In this document: positions 34,269 to 43,314 of the stretch, in pieces
Position numbering within the stretch: position 1 is the stretch's first letter
Layout: every line of letters starts with the position of its first letter
NCBI RefSeq assembly: GCF_030177895.1
Contig: NZ_CP123448.1
Location: 124,001-188,000 of the forward strand
DNA: 64,000 nt
DNA from: Kingella negevensis
GTDB lineage: Bacteria > Pseudomonadota > Gammaproteobacteria > Burkholderiales > Neisseriaceae
Direction of reading: 5' to 3'
Position numbers and translations under genes: made by a program
The notes under the pieces: generated by a model
Told to the model about the DNA's origin: nothing
Databases searched by the model: none
The model's input: only the letters and a program-made list of their open reading frames with translations

Positions 34269-36674
34269 ATGGCTAAAAAGAAAAATATCAACGAATTGAA
34301 TTTACGAGAAAAAGACCCGTATTTGGCGCGTGAACGTGCGAAATACGACAATAATCCCTTACCAAGCCGCGAGTGGATTATTCAATTATTAGAAGAACTT
34401 GGCGTACCACAAAAAATGGAAGCGCTGTCTGAAAAATTATCCATTGAAGAACACGAGCAGGAATTTTTTGAACGCCGCCTAAAAGCGATGGCGCGAGACG
34501 GTCAGATTTTGATTAACCGTCGCGGTTTAGTATGCGTGGCGGAAAAATTGGACATCGTGAAATGTCGCATTGAAGCGCATAAGGACGGCTTTGGTTTTGC
34601 TGTGCCGTTGAAACCGACTGGCGACGGCGATTTAGTGTTGTATGAACGCCAAATGCGCGGCGTAATGCACGGCGATATTGTTACGGTGCGTCCATTGGGT
34701 TTGGATAGACGCGGTCGCCGCGAGGGTCAGGTTTTGGACATTGTGGAACGGGCGCAAACATCTGTCGTGGGGCGTTTTTATTTGGAACGCGGCGTGGCGG
34801 TGCTGGAACCTGAAGATAAGCGTTTGCATCAAAACATTATTTTAGAGCCTGATAGCGTGGCGCAATTTTCGCCGAAATCGGGGCAAGTGGTGGTAGCGGA
34901 AATTGAAAGTTATCCTGAAAATCATCGTCCTGCGGTGGCGAAAATCGTTGAAGTATTAGGCGATTACGCAGATAGCGGCATGGAAATTGAGATTGCGGTG
35001 CGGAAACATCGTCTGCCGCATGAATTTAGTGCAGGCTGCCTGAAAGTGGCGGCGAAAATCCCCGATAAAGTTCGCGTGGCTGACCGTAAAAATCGGGTGG
35101 ATTTGCGTGATTTGCCGTTGGTTACGATTGACGGCGAAACGTCTCGCGATTTTGATGACGCGGTTTACGCGGAAAAAGTGGGGCGCAATTATCGTTTAGT
35201 CGTGGCGATTGCGGACGTGAGCCATTATGTGCAACCTGATGATTTGATTGATTTTGATGCGCGTGAACGGGCAACAAGTGTGTATTTTCCGCGCCGTGTG
35301 ATTCCCATGCTGCCTGAAAGTTTGTCTAACGGCATTTGTTCGCTGAACCCTGATGTTGAGCGGCTTTGCATGGTGTGCGACATGACGATTACTTACGCAG
35401 GCAATGTGAAAGAGTATTCGTTTTACCCTGCGGTGATGAAATCGCATGGGCGTTTGACGTATAACCAAGTTTGGCAATGGCTTGAAAATAAAACGGAAAA
35501 TGAATATTCATGCAGCCTGAACGTGTTGTACAAATTATTCCAAGTGTTGCAGCAAAAACGCCAAAAACGTGGCGCAATGGAATTTGAAACCGTTGAAACA
35601 CAAATGATTTTTGACGATAACGGTAAAATTGAGCGCATTGTGCCTGTGGTGCGAAATGACGCGCATAAGTTGATTGAGGAATGTATGTTGGCGGCGAATG
35701 TGTGCGCGGCGGATTTCTTGTTGAAAAACAAGCACAATGCGCTGTATCGCAATCACTTGGGTCCAACACCTGAAAAATTGGCGACGTTGCGCGAACAGTT
35801 GGCGTTGCTGGGTTTGAGTTTGGGCGGCGGCGATAATCCGACGCCGAAACATTATGGGGAGTTGGCGGCAAAAATCGCTGACCGTCCCGACCGTGAATTG
35901 TTGCAAACGATGTTGTTGCGTTCTATGCAGCAGGCGATGTATGAGCCTGAAAATGTGGGACATTTTGGTTTGGCGTATGAGCATTACGCGCATTTTACTT
36001 CGCCGATTCGCCGTTATCCTGATTTGTTGGTACATCGGGCGATTAAGGCGGTTTTGGCGAAGAAAACGTATGATGTCAGCAGTTGGCAGGAGTTGGGCGT
36101 GCATTGTTCGTATTGTGAACGCCGTGCCGATGACGCGAGCCGCGATGTGGAAAGCTGGCTGAAAACGTATTATATGCGTGATAAAGTTGGCGAAATTTTT
36201 ACGGGCAAAATCACGCACATGGCGAATTTTGGCATTTTTGTTACGCTGGACGATGTGCATATTGAGGGCATGGTTCACGTTAGCGAATTGGGTGAGGATT
36301 ATTTTAATTATCGTGCGGATTTGTTGGCGATGGTGGGCGAGCGTGGCGGTGTGCGATTTGGCATGGGTGATATGGTAACGGTAAAAGTGGCGCGTGCGGA
36401 TTTGGAAACCAGTAAGATTGATTTGGTGTTGATTACTGGCGGTACGCAACCGAAAAAACGTGGCAAAAAGCAGCCTGAAATCAATGTTGATGTGATGGTG
36501 AAAGAGGCGTTGCATTTGGTTGAAAAATCGGCGAAAAAAACGAAAAAGAAAAACAAATCACAGCCTGAAAATCGCAATCAGTCTGGCAATAAAGCGCAGC
36601 CTGAAAAGAAGAAAAAGGCTAAAGTAAAAATTAAAAGTGGGCAGCCGAAAAAGGTTTCTCGTAAGCGCAAATAA
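34269..36674 (+). CDS. rnr: ribonuclease R
   Basis: 3'-5' exoribonuclease that degrades structured RNA and joins in rRNA quality control and trans-translation (smpB is also in this window). 801 residues from MAKKKNINELNLREKDPYLA; AAAAGGA stands before this ATG, whereas the frame extending to 34200 runs into the tRNA-Leu region. Domains: N-terminal RNA-binding, cold-shock domains, RNB catalytic block (VTIDGETSRDFDDAVYA, with the Mg-binding aspartates), HFTSPIRRYPDLLVHRAI, and S1 domain (GKITHMANFGIFVTLDDVHI). The Lys-rich tail repeats Gln-Pro-Glu (KKQPEIN, KSQPENR, KAQPEKK), each encoded by an uptake-sequence core. Confidence 0.96.
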   Translation: MAKKKNINELNLREKDPYLARERAKYDNNPLPSREWIIQLLEELGVPQKMEALSEKLSIEEHEQEFFERRLKAMARDGQILINRRGLVCVAEKLDIVKCRIEAHKDGFGFAVPLKPTGDGDLVLYERQMRGVMHGDIVTVRPLGLDRRGRREGQVLDIVERAQTSVVGRFYLERGVAVLEPEDKRLHQNIILEPDSVAQFSPKSGQVVVAEIESYPENHRPAVAKIVEVLGDYADSGMEIEIAVRKHRLPHEFSAGCLKVAAKIPDKVRVADRKNRVDLRDLPLVTIDGETSRDFDDAVYAEKVGRNYRLVVAIADVSHYVQPDDLIDFDARERATSVYFPRRVIPMLPESLSNGICSLNPDVERLCMVCDMTITYAGNVKEYSFYPAVMKSHGRLTYNQVWQWLENKTENEYSCSLNVLYKLFQVLQQKRQKRGAMEFETVETQMIFDDNGKIERIVPVVRNDAHKLIEECMLAANVCAADFLLKNKHNALYRNHLGPTPEKLATLREQLALLGLSLGGGDNPTPKHYGELAAKIADRPDRELLQTMLLRSMQQAMYEPENVGHFGLAYEHYAHFTSPIRRYPDLLVHRAIKAVLAKKTYDVSSWQELGVHCSYCERRADDASRDVESWLKTYYMRDKVGEIFTGKITHMANFGIFVTLDDVHIEGMVHVSELGEDYFNYRADLLAMVGERGGVRFGMGDMVTVKVARADLETSKIDLVLITGGTQPKKRGKKQPEINVDVMVKEALHLVEKSAKKTKKKNKSQPENRNQSGNKAQPEKKKKAKVKIKSGQPKKVSRKRK

Positions 36675-36719
36675 GTTTTCAGGCTGCAATTTAAATTATT
36701 GCAGCCTGAAAACTTTTTT
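36673..36719. terminator. bidirectional DUS-pair terminator
   Basis: AAGTTTTCAGGCTGCAAT pairs with ATTGCAGCCTGAAAACTT around a short AT loop, between convergent rnr and the dipeptidase gene. Confidence 0.85.
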
Positions 36720-38151
36720 ATTTCAATTCAGCCGTTATGCGTTGCAATTGTTTAAATGAATACAACGAACGGTTTTCCGCGCGTTGCGTTATCCATTTCG
36801 TGGCTTGCTCAGGATTTTTGCGGTGCAACACGCTGAGCTGTTTCGCTTCCGCATTGGCTTGCGCGATAAATGGCTGCTCAATGCGGTTCACGGTTTTACG
36901 CAACGGCTCTTTCAGGCTGCTTTCATTTGCCAACAAGCGTTCCAATAAGCGGCTCGTTACCCAATAATAAGACTGTGCGTTGAAGGTTTTATCAGCCACT
37001 TGATACGGCGCGGCAGTTTGCTCAATGTTGCTATAAAACGGCAAATACGGTGAAACCAACGGACTGCCCACGCTCAACCACATCACGGCGGGCACGTCTT
37101 TTGGCATACCTTTTTTCACTTGGAAAATATGTGCTTCCATCGTGTTTTTATTGCCAATCGGATACAACGCATTTGCGGCTTTCGGGTCTTTTTTGTTTGC
37201 CCAATCATCGGGAATGTATTGCGTGTTTTCAAAGCGGTCGCGCTGCAATGCCATCACATCTTGCAGACTGATTTTTTTGCTGGTGGTGTGAAAAAATGGC
37301 GTTTCTGTGCTTTGCTGATTCACAGTGGCTTGCGGATTGAGTCGTTTCACACCAGCCCAATAGCGCGATTTCACGCTGTCTTTCATTGGCGCAGCATACG
37401 AATCCGCCACGCGAATTTTGTCGCCCGACAATTTTAATGTGCCTGCTTTTTGCGCTACTTCAACCAATTTCGGCGAAGCAATCACATTTTGCTTGTCGCT
37501 CACGTCCACTTCGCCCAAAAGCATGCCATTTGGGAAAACGATGAATTTATTTTCAGGCAGCAACACTGCGGCGTATTGATGCCCCGACACAATTTCCATG
37601 TACCACGTTTCGTCTTGGTCGGCGATGATTAAGCTGTTGGCTTCGCCTGCACCTTTTTCGTCAATCACACGCGCCAAAAGTTCCACGCCTTCTCGCGCGG
37701 TTTTTACGTGGGGCAAAGCCACAGTTGTCATAATGCTTTCGGTGATGCCTGTTTTCACAAGTGGGTCGATTTTCAACACAGCATCATTGGCATACACGCT
37801 GACGGTTGCGTCCATCATCACGCCAAATTCGTTTGTGCCTGCTTCATGATACAAGCCGTCTTTCGGGGTTACGTCAGGCAGCGCGGTATAGCGATAGCTG
37901 TGGCTGGGCAGATTGAACGTGAAGCCTGTGGATTCATCTTTTAAGACTGCCCCTGCTGCGTTGTCGTGCGCTGGGAATACGATAAACGTTTTGTTGTGGT
38001 CGGTTTCTAAGTCTTCCGTGCGCCCGAAAATGGTTGAGCCGTCTTTGGTGAGTTGTTTGCCAACGTAAACGCCTGTGCATGCCCAAGCGGAACTGGTTGC
38101 CAGTAATGCGCTGGTGATGAGCCATACGGTTTTTTTGGTGATGAAAGCCAT
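36718..38151 (-). CDS. C69-family dipeptidase, exported
   Basis: 477 residues. A signal peptide ending ...SSAWA is followed at once by CTGVYVGKQLTKDGSTIFGR; the exposed Cys is the N-terminal nucleophile of peptidase family C69 (PepD/U34). These enzymes split a broad range of dipeptides. Other family marks: GRTEDLETDHNKTFIVFPA, TNEFGVMMDATVSVYAND, EANSLIIADQDETWYMEIV and GHQYAAVLLPENKFIVFPNG. Ribosome site AAGGA. The apparent secretion suggests periplasmic peptide recycling or scavenging. Convergent with rnr, divergent from mscL. Confidence 0.9.
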   Translation of the reverse strand: MAFITKKTVWLITSALLATSSAWACTGVYVGKQLTKDGSTIFGRTEDLETDHNKTFIVFPAHDNAAGAVLKDESTGFTFNLPSHSYRYTALPDVTPKDGLYHEAGTNEFGVMMDATVSVYANDAVLKIDPLVKTGITESIMTTVALPHVKTAREGVELLARVIDEKGAGEANSLIIADQDETWYMEIVSGHQYAAVLLPENKFIVFPNGMLLGEVDVSDKQNVIASPKLVEVAQKAGTLKLSGDKIRVADSYAAPMKDSVKSRYWAGVKRLNPQATVNQQSTETPFFHTTSKKISLQDVMALQRDRFENTQYIPDDWANKKDPKAANALYPIGNKNTMEAHIFQVKKGMPKDVPAVMWLSVGSPLVSPYLPFYSNIEQTAAPYQVADKTFNAQSYYWVTSRLLERLLANESSLKEPLRKTVNRIEQPFIAQANAEAKQLSVLHRKNPEQATKWITQRAENRSLYSFKQLQRITAELK

Positions 38152-38347
38152 TTTATCGTCCTTGTTTACAATAATTAACCATTATATGTGGGAAATTCAC
38201 ATAGCTGCAATAATAATTAAAATTAATAATGAAGAATTGCAAGTAATAAAAAATAACAAAAGATAGGTTATGTAAACCTCTGTATTATGCCGCGCTTGGT
38301 TTCAGGCAGCCTGAAACTTTTTTACAACATTTATTTAAGGAAGCAAT

Positions 38348-38788
38348 ATGTCTATTAAGCAAGAGTTTAAAGATTTTATTATGCGTGGTAACGTAATTGA
38401 TTTGGCAGTCGGTATGGTTGTGGGTACTGCGTTTTCAGGTATCGTAAAGTCTTTGGTTGATGATGTGATTATGCCACCAATCGGTATTATTTTAGGTGGT
38501 ATCGATTTCTCAAACTTATTCTTGACTTTGAAACAAGGTAAAACGGCTGGCGCGGAATATGTTACTTTGGCAGCTGCTAAGGCAGATGGTGCGGTAACGA
38601 TGAATGTGGGTTCATTTATCAACACCGTTATCAGTTTTTTGATTGTAGCCAGCGCGATTTTTGTGGTGGTAAAAGCGTTGAACAGCTTGAAAAAAGCGCC
38701 TGCTCCTGTGGAAGAAGTTCCTGCAGAGCCTACTCCAAGTGAAGAAATTTTGTTGTTGCGCGAAATTCGTGATTCTTTGAAAAAATAA
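38348..38788 (+). CDS. mscL: large-conductance mechanosensitive channel
   Basis: 146 residues. Opens under membrane tension to release solutes on osmotic down-shock. The N-terminal amphipathic helix and TM1 ([20 protein letters not shown] with the GxxxG-like gate), the periplasmic loop, TM2 ([20 protein letters not shown]) and the C-terminal bundle ([15 protein letters not shown]) are all present. Ribosome site AAGGAAG. Monocistronic; the 196-base gap upstream is AT-rich and includes a small hairpin TATGTG/CACATA (38185-38203). Confidence 0.96.
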   Translation: MSIKQEFKDFIMRGNVIDLAVGMVVGTAFSGIVKSLVDDVIMPPIGIILGGIDFSNLFLTLKQGKTAGAEYVTLAAAKADGAVTMNVGSFINTVISFLIVASAIFVVVKALNSLKKAPAPVEEVPAEPTPSEEILLLREIRDSLKK

Positions 38789-38817
38789 TTGAGTGGGTTG
38801 TGATTTGTCGCAGCCTG

Positions 38818-38855
38818 AAAAAAGGGGTTAATGATTTGTTCATTAACCCTTTTTG
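38818..38855. terminator. terminator between mscL and fabG
   Basis: AAAAGGGGTTAATGA and TCATTAACCCTTTTT form a stem with a 5-base loop between convergent genes. Unlike most here it is not built from DUS, though a DUS core (38811) precedes it. Confidence 0.8.
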
Positions 38856-38857
38856 TT

Positions 38858-39604
38858 TTATGGCATTAACATGCCACCATTTACATGCAGTGTTTGACCT
38901 GTGATATAGCTGGCTTGGTCTGAAGCCAAGAATAATACGGCGTTGGCAATATCTTGCGCTTCGCCAAATTTACCCAGCGCGGTTTGTGCTTCAAAGGTTT
39001 TGCGTGTTTCTTCAGGCAGCACACGTGTCATGTCGGTGTCAATGAAACCTGGGGCAACACAGTTTACGGTAATGCCTCTGCTGCCGACTTCACGCGCCAA
39101 TGATTTGCTGAAACCTTGCAGTGCAGCTTTAGCAGCAGAATAATTGGTTTGCCCTGCGTTGCCCATTGTGCCGACTACGGAAGTGATGGTAATGATGCGA
39201 CCTGCGCGTTGTTTCATCATGCCGCGCATAACAGATTTGCTGGCACGGAATACGGACTTCAGATTGATATCCATGATTTCGTCCCACTCTTCTTCTTTCA
39301 TGCGCATGAGCAGATTGTCGCGCGTGATGCCTGCATTGTTTACTAGAATGTCTAGTTTGCCGAACTCTTTTTCAATACTGGCAATCAGTTCTTCAATGCT
39401 GCCTGAAACGGCTGCATTCAATACGCGACCTGTGCCTTGATATTGTGTTAGGCGTTCTGTGATGGCTGCTGCGCCATTTTCGCTGGTGGCTGTGCCAATC
39501 ACGGTTGCGCCTGCTTGGGCGAGTGTGTCGGCAATAGCTGCACCGATACCGCGTGATGCGCCTGTTACTAGGGCGATTTTGCCTGTTAGGTTTTGGGGGT
39601 TCAT
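38858..39604 (-). CDS. fabG: 3-oxoacyl-ACP reductase
   Basis: NADPH-dependent reduction of the 3-oxo group in each fatty-acid elongation round. 248 residues, short-chain dehydrogenase fold: cofactor loop VTGASRGIGAAIADTL, NNAGITRDNLLMRMKEEEW, catalytic Ser in ITSVVGTMGNAGQ, Tyr and Lys in NYSAAKAALQGFSKSL, and the typical C-terminal TGQTLHVNGGMLMP. Ribosome site AGGAG. In related genomes it follows fabD directly; here two glycosyltransferase-like genes and an IS lie between. Confidence 0.96.
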   Translation of the reverse strand: MNPQNLTGKIALVTGASRGIGAAIADTLAQAGATVIGTATSENGAAAITERLTQYQGTGRVLNAAVSGSIEELIASIEKEFGKLDILVNNAGITRDNLLMRMKEEEWDEIMDINLKSVFRASKSVMRGMMKQRAGRIITITSVVGTMGNAGQTNYSAAKAALQGFSKSLAREVGSRGITVNCVAPGFIDTDMTRVLPEETRKTFEAQTALGKFGEAQDIANAVLFLASDQASYITGQTLHVNGGMLMP

Positions 39605-39644
39605 ATAACTCTCCTTGTGTTAAAAATTTTCAGGCTGTCTGAAA

Positions 39645-40679
39645 TTATCTGGGCAATTCTATTTTATGGTGTGGCTCAATATTCAGAATATAACGAATCC
39701 AGTTGCCAAAACTGTATTTTTCATAAATTTCAGGGGCTAATTCGTGATACGGAGCTGCGAGAAATTCGTCTATGCCGTCAAAAGTTTTTCCGTCCCACAC
39801 AAATATATTATTTGGGTGATAGAAATCGTATTTCACAATATCTGCATGTGTCGTAATTAGCTTTTTGCGATAACCTAATGCTTCAAATGGGCGGAATGAT
39901 AAACCATTGTGGATATCATTTTTGAAATCTAATAATATTTTTGCTTTTTTTACTAATTCTAAGTTCTCTGAAAAAGTGGATGATTCTTTTTCTAGATTTA
40001 TATTTTGATTTTGGCAAAGTGTTTGTATTTTCTTAAATTGTGTGGAATTAGCACATACAAGCGTAAAGTGATAGGTTAAAGATTTATCACGAATATAATC
40101 TATGAAGCTAATGATGGCAGGCGTTCTTTCTGTGATATGTGAACCTAAAAAGTAAAAATCGTATTCTATTTTGTTATGTAAAGGAAATGGATGATCAAAA
40201 TAGAAATTGGTCGCGGGTAATAATTGAGTCGGGTGATTAATAATATCTGTTGGGTCGAATGCATAGATTTTATTTATAAATCCTAATTTATCCCATATAT
40301 TAGGGTAACGATTCATTCCATCCCACTGATAGTTATATACACCATATAGGCTATTTTCCTGTGCTTTTTTTAGAACATCATTATGAAATAAGTCTCCTCG
40401 AATAAACAGAGCGTAGTCAAAAGTAATATTATGTTCAAAAGCAGATAGGCAGTGATTGCGATTAATTTTGGTTAATAGTTTATCTTTTGCAAATTTGTCA
40501 CATAAAATAACTTGACGAAATTTAGTCTTAATATGTTCCCATTTATTTGGATAATGAAACTGGATAGTATTAGATAAAATAAGTGTTACTTCAAATTGTT
40601 GGAGTAGCAAATTCTCTAATAATATTTCGTATATTTTATTATGATTTGGCATTCCTAAAAGAATATGTGGTTTTCTCAT
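39645..40679 (-). CDS. glycosyltransferase-like protein, probably surface polysaccharide
   Basis: 344 residues. N-terminal Rossmann-like start (PHILLGMPNHNKIYEILLEN), an acidic patch ALFIRGDLFHNDVLKK, YGVYNYQWDGMNRYPNIWD and a C-terminal nucleotide-sugar-type half with ILLDFKNDIHNGLSFRPFEA followed by GYRKKLITTH. This order is like uncharacterised GT-B-fold proteins of lipooligosaccharide loci; donor and acceptor are unknown. It is AT-rich relative to the fab genes. Its ATG overlaps the stop of an upstream paralogue (ATGA, 40676-40679). Transfer into the fab operon is inferred from position and composition. Confidence 0.6.
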   Translation of the reverse strand: MRKPHILLGMPNHNKIYEILLENLLLQQFEVTLILSNTIQFHYPNKWEHIKTKFRQVILCDKFAKDKLLTKINRNHCLSAFEHNITFDYALFIRGDLFHNDVLKKAQENSLYGVYNYQWDGMNRYPNIWDKLGFINKIYAFDPTDIINHPTQLLPATNFYFDHPFPLHNKIEYDFYFLGSHITERTPAIISFIDYIRDKSLTYHFTLVCANSTQFKKIQTLCQNQNINLEKESSTFSENLELVKKAKILLDFKNDIHNGLSFRPFEALGYRKKLITTHADIVKYDFYHPNNIFVWDGKTFDGIDEFLAAPYHELAPEIYEKYSFGNWIRYILNIEPHHKIELPR

Positions 40680-40841
40680 GCTATTTCTCTTTTAATTTGA
40701 AGAGGAAGTGGTCTAGAAGGCACGACCAACCCAATTTTAAACGAGTAATACCCTTTTATTTCGGGTGTTGCAGGGTGGTAGGGTAGGGTTAAAAATGTAC
40801 TTAAATCGTCTATATTTTGACCATTCCAAATAAAAATATTA

Positions 40842-41648
40842 GGTGGTGTCCTGAAAAGTGTGCTGTAAAAAATAAGCAATAAAAAAGCAGCGAAAACAGA
40901 GTATTATTGAATGTGTGAAAATACAAATAACTCTGAAATGTCCTCGCTGCCAAGGACAAAATATAAAGAAAAATGGCTACTCTGGCAATCGTAAACAAAA
41001 GTATTTTTGTAAAGATTGCTGCCGTAATTTTATTGGCGACCATAACCTTACCTATAAGGGTTGTCATTCCAAAGCTGATGAACAGGTTTGGAGAATGACC
41101 GTTAGAGGTTGTGGCATTCGCGATATTGCAGCAATTACGGGTTACAGCAAAGACAAAGTTCAGGCTGCCTTAAAACGCCATGAGTTTGAGCCATTTCCTA
41201 AACAAAAACATTACTCTACACTTGAAATAGACGAGTTTTGGACATTTGTCGGTAACAAGTCTAATAAAGTATGGCTAGTCTATGCCTATCACAGAGAAAG
41301 TGGCGAAATTGTCGCTTACGTTTGGGGTAAGCGCGATTTAGCAACAGCGCGAGCACTCAAACGGCGTTTGAAAGAGTTGCGTGTAACCTATGACAGAATG
41401 GCGACAGACGACTGGGCTGCATTTTTAAATGTCTTTTCAAATGAAGAATGGCATCTAGTTGGTAAGCAACACACCGTTGGCATTGAGGGTAATAACTGTC
41501 GTTTACGGCACAAAGTAAGGCGAGCGTTTAGAAAAACGTGTTGCTTTTCTAAAAGTATGTTTTATCACAAGAAAGTTTTTGATTTGGCTTTCTTTGATAT
41601 TCATTTTGGCATTGTTTAGTTTTACAGCACACTTTTCAGGACACCACC
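40842..41648 (+). mobile_element. IS1-family insertion sequence
   Basis: 807 bases with perfect 29-base terminal inverted repeats (40842-40870 and 41620-41648, beginning GGTGGTGTCCTGAAAAG). It encodes one intact transposase. The flanking bases do not show a matching 8-9 base target duplication, which fits later deletion of adjacent gene sequence on one side. Confidence 0.9.
40915..41619 (+). CDS. IS1-family transposase, single-frame form
   Basis: 234 residues from a GTG start. An N-terminal zinc ribbon (CPRCQGQNIKKNG, FCKDCCRNF) precedes a helix-turn-helix (RGCGIRDIAAITGYSKDKV) and a DDE core: Asp in EIDEFWTFVGNK, Asp in MATDDWAAF, Glu in GIEGNNCRLRHKVRRAFRKT, ending CCFSKSMFYHKKVFDLAFF. Classical IS1 makes this from InsA and InsB' by frameshifting; here it is one open frame. 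Apparently intact. Confidence 0.9.
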   Translation: MKIQITLKCPRCQGQNIKKNGYSGNRKQKYFCKDCCRNFIGDHNLTYKGCHSKADEQVWRMTVRGCGIRDIAAITGYSKDKVQAALKRHEFEPFPKQKHYSTLEIDEFWTFVGNKSNKVWLVYAYHRESGEIVAYVWGKRDLATARALKRRLKELRVTYDRMATDDWAAFLNVFSNEEWHLVGKQHTVGIEGNNCRLRHKVRRAFRKTCCFSKSMFYHKKVFDLAFFDIHFGIV

Positions 41649-41760
41649 TCTTTTTGTAATCAAGATATGACGTTATAGCCCATTTGTCGCAAATTTTTTT
41701 CAATGCAAACATCAAGTTCTTAAAGAAAGGGTGTAGCGAGAATAACAGTGGGTTGGTTCA

Positions 41761-42690
41761 TTATTTATTCGACTCAATAAAAGCAGTCACAGTTTCTTGA
41801 GAAATCAAAGCCGTACAAACCGCTTCTTTTTCAATGCGCTTAGCCAAACCAGCCAACACTTTACCTGGTCCACATTCGGCAGATTGAGTAACGCCTTCGC
41901 GTACCAATAATTGCACAGTTTCCGTCCAACGAACAGGGCTATACAACTGACGCACCAAAGCATCTTTAATCGCCGCTGCATCTGCATGACTTTGCACATC
42001 TGCATTGTGAATCACACGGATTTCAGGCTGCGTGAACTCAATCTCTTGCAAGGCAACCGCTAATTTTTCCGCCGCAGATTTCATTAAACGACAGTGCGAA
42101 GGCACGGACACAGGCAACGGCAACGCACGTTTTGCGCCTGCTTCTTTTGCTGCTGTCATCGCACGTTCCACCGCAGCCGCGTTGCCCGCAATCACGATTT
42201 GACCGATTGAGTTGAAGTTTACCGCTTCGCACACTTCACCTTGCTCCGCGTCCGCACACACTTGGCGAACCACGTCATCGTCTAAGCCCAAAATCGCCGC
42301 CATTGCGCCCACGCCTTGTGGCACAGCCGCTTGCATTAATTCTGCTCGCAAACGTACCAATTTCACCGCGTCCGTAAATTTCAGGCTGCCTGAAGCCACC
42401 AAAGCAGAATATTCGCCCAAACTATGCCCAGCTACAACAGATGGTTTTTTGCCACCAGCCGCCAAATAAGCGCGATAAGTTGCTACGCCAGCCGCCAACA
42501 TTAAAGGCTGTGTGTTCACGGTTTGACCGATGATTTCAGCGTCATCGCCATTCATCATCGCCCACAAATCTTGGTTCAGCACGGCAGACGCTTCGTCAAA
42601 TATGGCTTTGACTTCGGCAACGCCGTCAAAACCGTTCATCATATTCAGGCTTTGCGAGCCTTGTCCTGGGAAGAAAAACGCGAAAGACAT
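41761..42690 (-). CDS. fabD: malonyl-CoA:ACP transacylase
   Basis: Loads malonate on acyl carrier protein for fatty-acid synthesis. 309 residues: FFPGQGSQSLNMMNGF, nucleophile motif VAGHSLGEYSALVASG, and SVPSHCRLMKSAAEKL with the catalytic His; ECGPGKVLAGLAKRI near the C-terminus. Ribosome site AAGGAA. A full DUS lies in the coding region near 42380-42396. First gene of a minus-strand unit that would lead through the glycosyltransferase-like genes to fabG, now interrupted by the IS. Confidence 0.96.
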   Translation of the reverse strand: MSFAFFFPGQGSQSLNMMNGFDGVAEVKAIFDEASAVLNQDLWAMMNGDDAEIIGQTVNTQPLMLAAGVATYRAYLAAGGKKPSVVAGHSLGEYSALVASGSLKFTDAVKLVRLRAELMQAAVPQGVGAMAAILGLDDDVVRQVCADAEQGEVCEAVNFNSIGQIVIAGNAAAVERAMTAAKEAGAKRALPLPVSVPSHCRLMKSAAEKLAVALQEIEFTQPEIRVIHNADVQSHADAAAIKDALVRQLYSPVRWTETVQLLVREGVTQSAECGPGKVLAGLAKRIEKEAVCTALISQETVTAFIESNK

Positions 42691-42772
42691 AAAAATTCCT
42701 TTGTTAAAAAATGCTACAATTATAGCAGTTCAAACTATTTTCAGGCAGCCTGAAAAAACACGAGAAAGAAAC

Positions 42773-42988
42773 ATGGCAAGATTAGTTAAATTACACCGCT
42801 CATATCGCCACCGCTTATTATTTGGCGTGATGGGTGGCGTTGCAGAATATTTGGGTTGGTCGCCCACTTTGGTTCGCATTTTCTTTATCATCATTTCCTG
42901 CGCCAGCGTTGCCGTGCCAGGGATGCTGATTTACTTAGTGCTTTGGGTGCTAATGCCTAATGCAACAGAAGATTCTTATCGCGATTGA
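42773..42988 (+). CDS. PspC-domain membrane protein
   Basis: 71 residues. The PspC pattern is clear: LHRSYRHRLLFGVMGGVAEY, LGWSPTLVRIFFIIISCASV, then PGMLIYLVLWVLMPNA, giving an amphipathic start and one to two membrane helices. PspC-type proteins sense envelope stress; no other psp genes are nearby, so its role here is open. Start set at 42773; a DUS (42742-42754) lies in its leader. Confidence 0.8.
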   Translation: MARLVKLHRSYRHRLLFGVMGGVAEYLGWSPTLVRIFFIIISCASVAVPGMLIYLVLWVLMPNATEDSYRD

Positions 42989-43023
42989 TTTTTCAGGCTG
43001 CCTGAAACCGTAAGGAATAAAAC

Positions 43024-43314
43024 ATGAAACCTAGCCAAATTTTGCAGCAACACCGCCAGCAAATTCACAGTATTATTTTGCAACACCGCGCTCAAAATCC
43101 GCGTGTTTTTGGTTCGGTTGCACAAGGCTTGGAGAACGAAAACAGCGATTTGGATATTTTAATTGAACCGCAAAAAGGCATGGCTTTGTTTGATTTGGGC
43201 GCAATTCGCAGCGAATTGATTGAATTGACGGGCATGGAAGTGGATATTCATACGCCGAAAAGTTTGCCTGATAGTTTTCGGGAAATTGTGTTGCGTGAGA
43301 GCTTAGTATTATGA
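43024..43314 (+). CDS. MNT-type minimal nucleotidyltransferase
   Basis: 96 residues with ribosome site AAGGAA. The nucleotidyltransferase motif GSVAQGLENENSDLDILIE (GSxxxG..SDxD) with the third acidic residue in VDIHTP is complete. Proteins of this class often act as MntA antitoxins that AMPylate a HEPN toxin (HepT). The next gene overlaps by 4 bases but does not look like HepT, so the usual pair is not evident; a lost or unusual partner is inferred. Confidence 0.75.
   Translation: MKPSQILQQHRQQIHSIILQHRAQNPRVFGSVAQGLENENSDLDILIEPQKGMALFDLGAIRSELIELTGMEVDIHTPKSLPDSFREIVLRESLVL

Larger units (their letters stand above)
40676..41761 (-). pseudogene. second glycosyltransferase-like gene, split by an IS1-family element
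   Basis: The C-terminal piece left of the IS (NIFIWNGQNIDDLSTFLTL, then PYHPATPEIKGYYSFKIGL) is clearly a paralogue of the neighbouring gene (NIFVWDGKTFDGIDEFLAA, PYHELAPEIYEKYSFGNWI). The N-terminal piece right of the IS starts MNQPTVILATPF at 41761, has an in-frame stop after PFL, then goes on ELDVCIEKNLRQMGYNVIS. Roughly 250 residues between the pieces are gone. So the gene carries a stop, an insertion and a deletion. Its start overlaps the fabD stop by one base. Confidence 0.8.
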
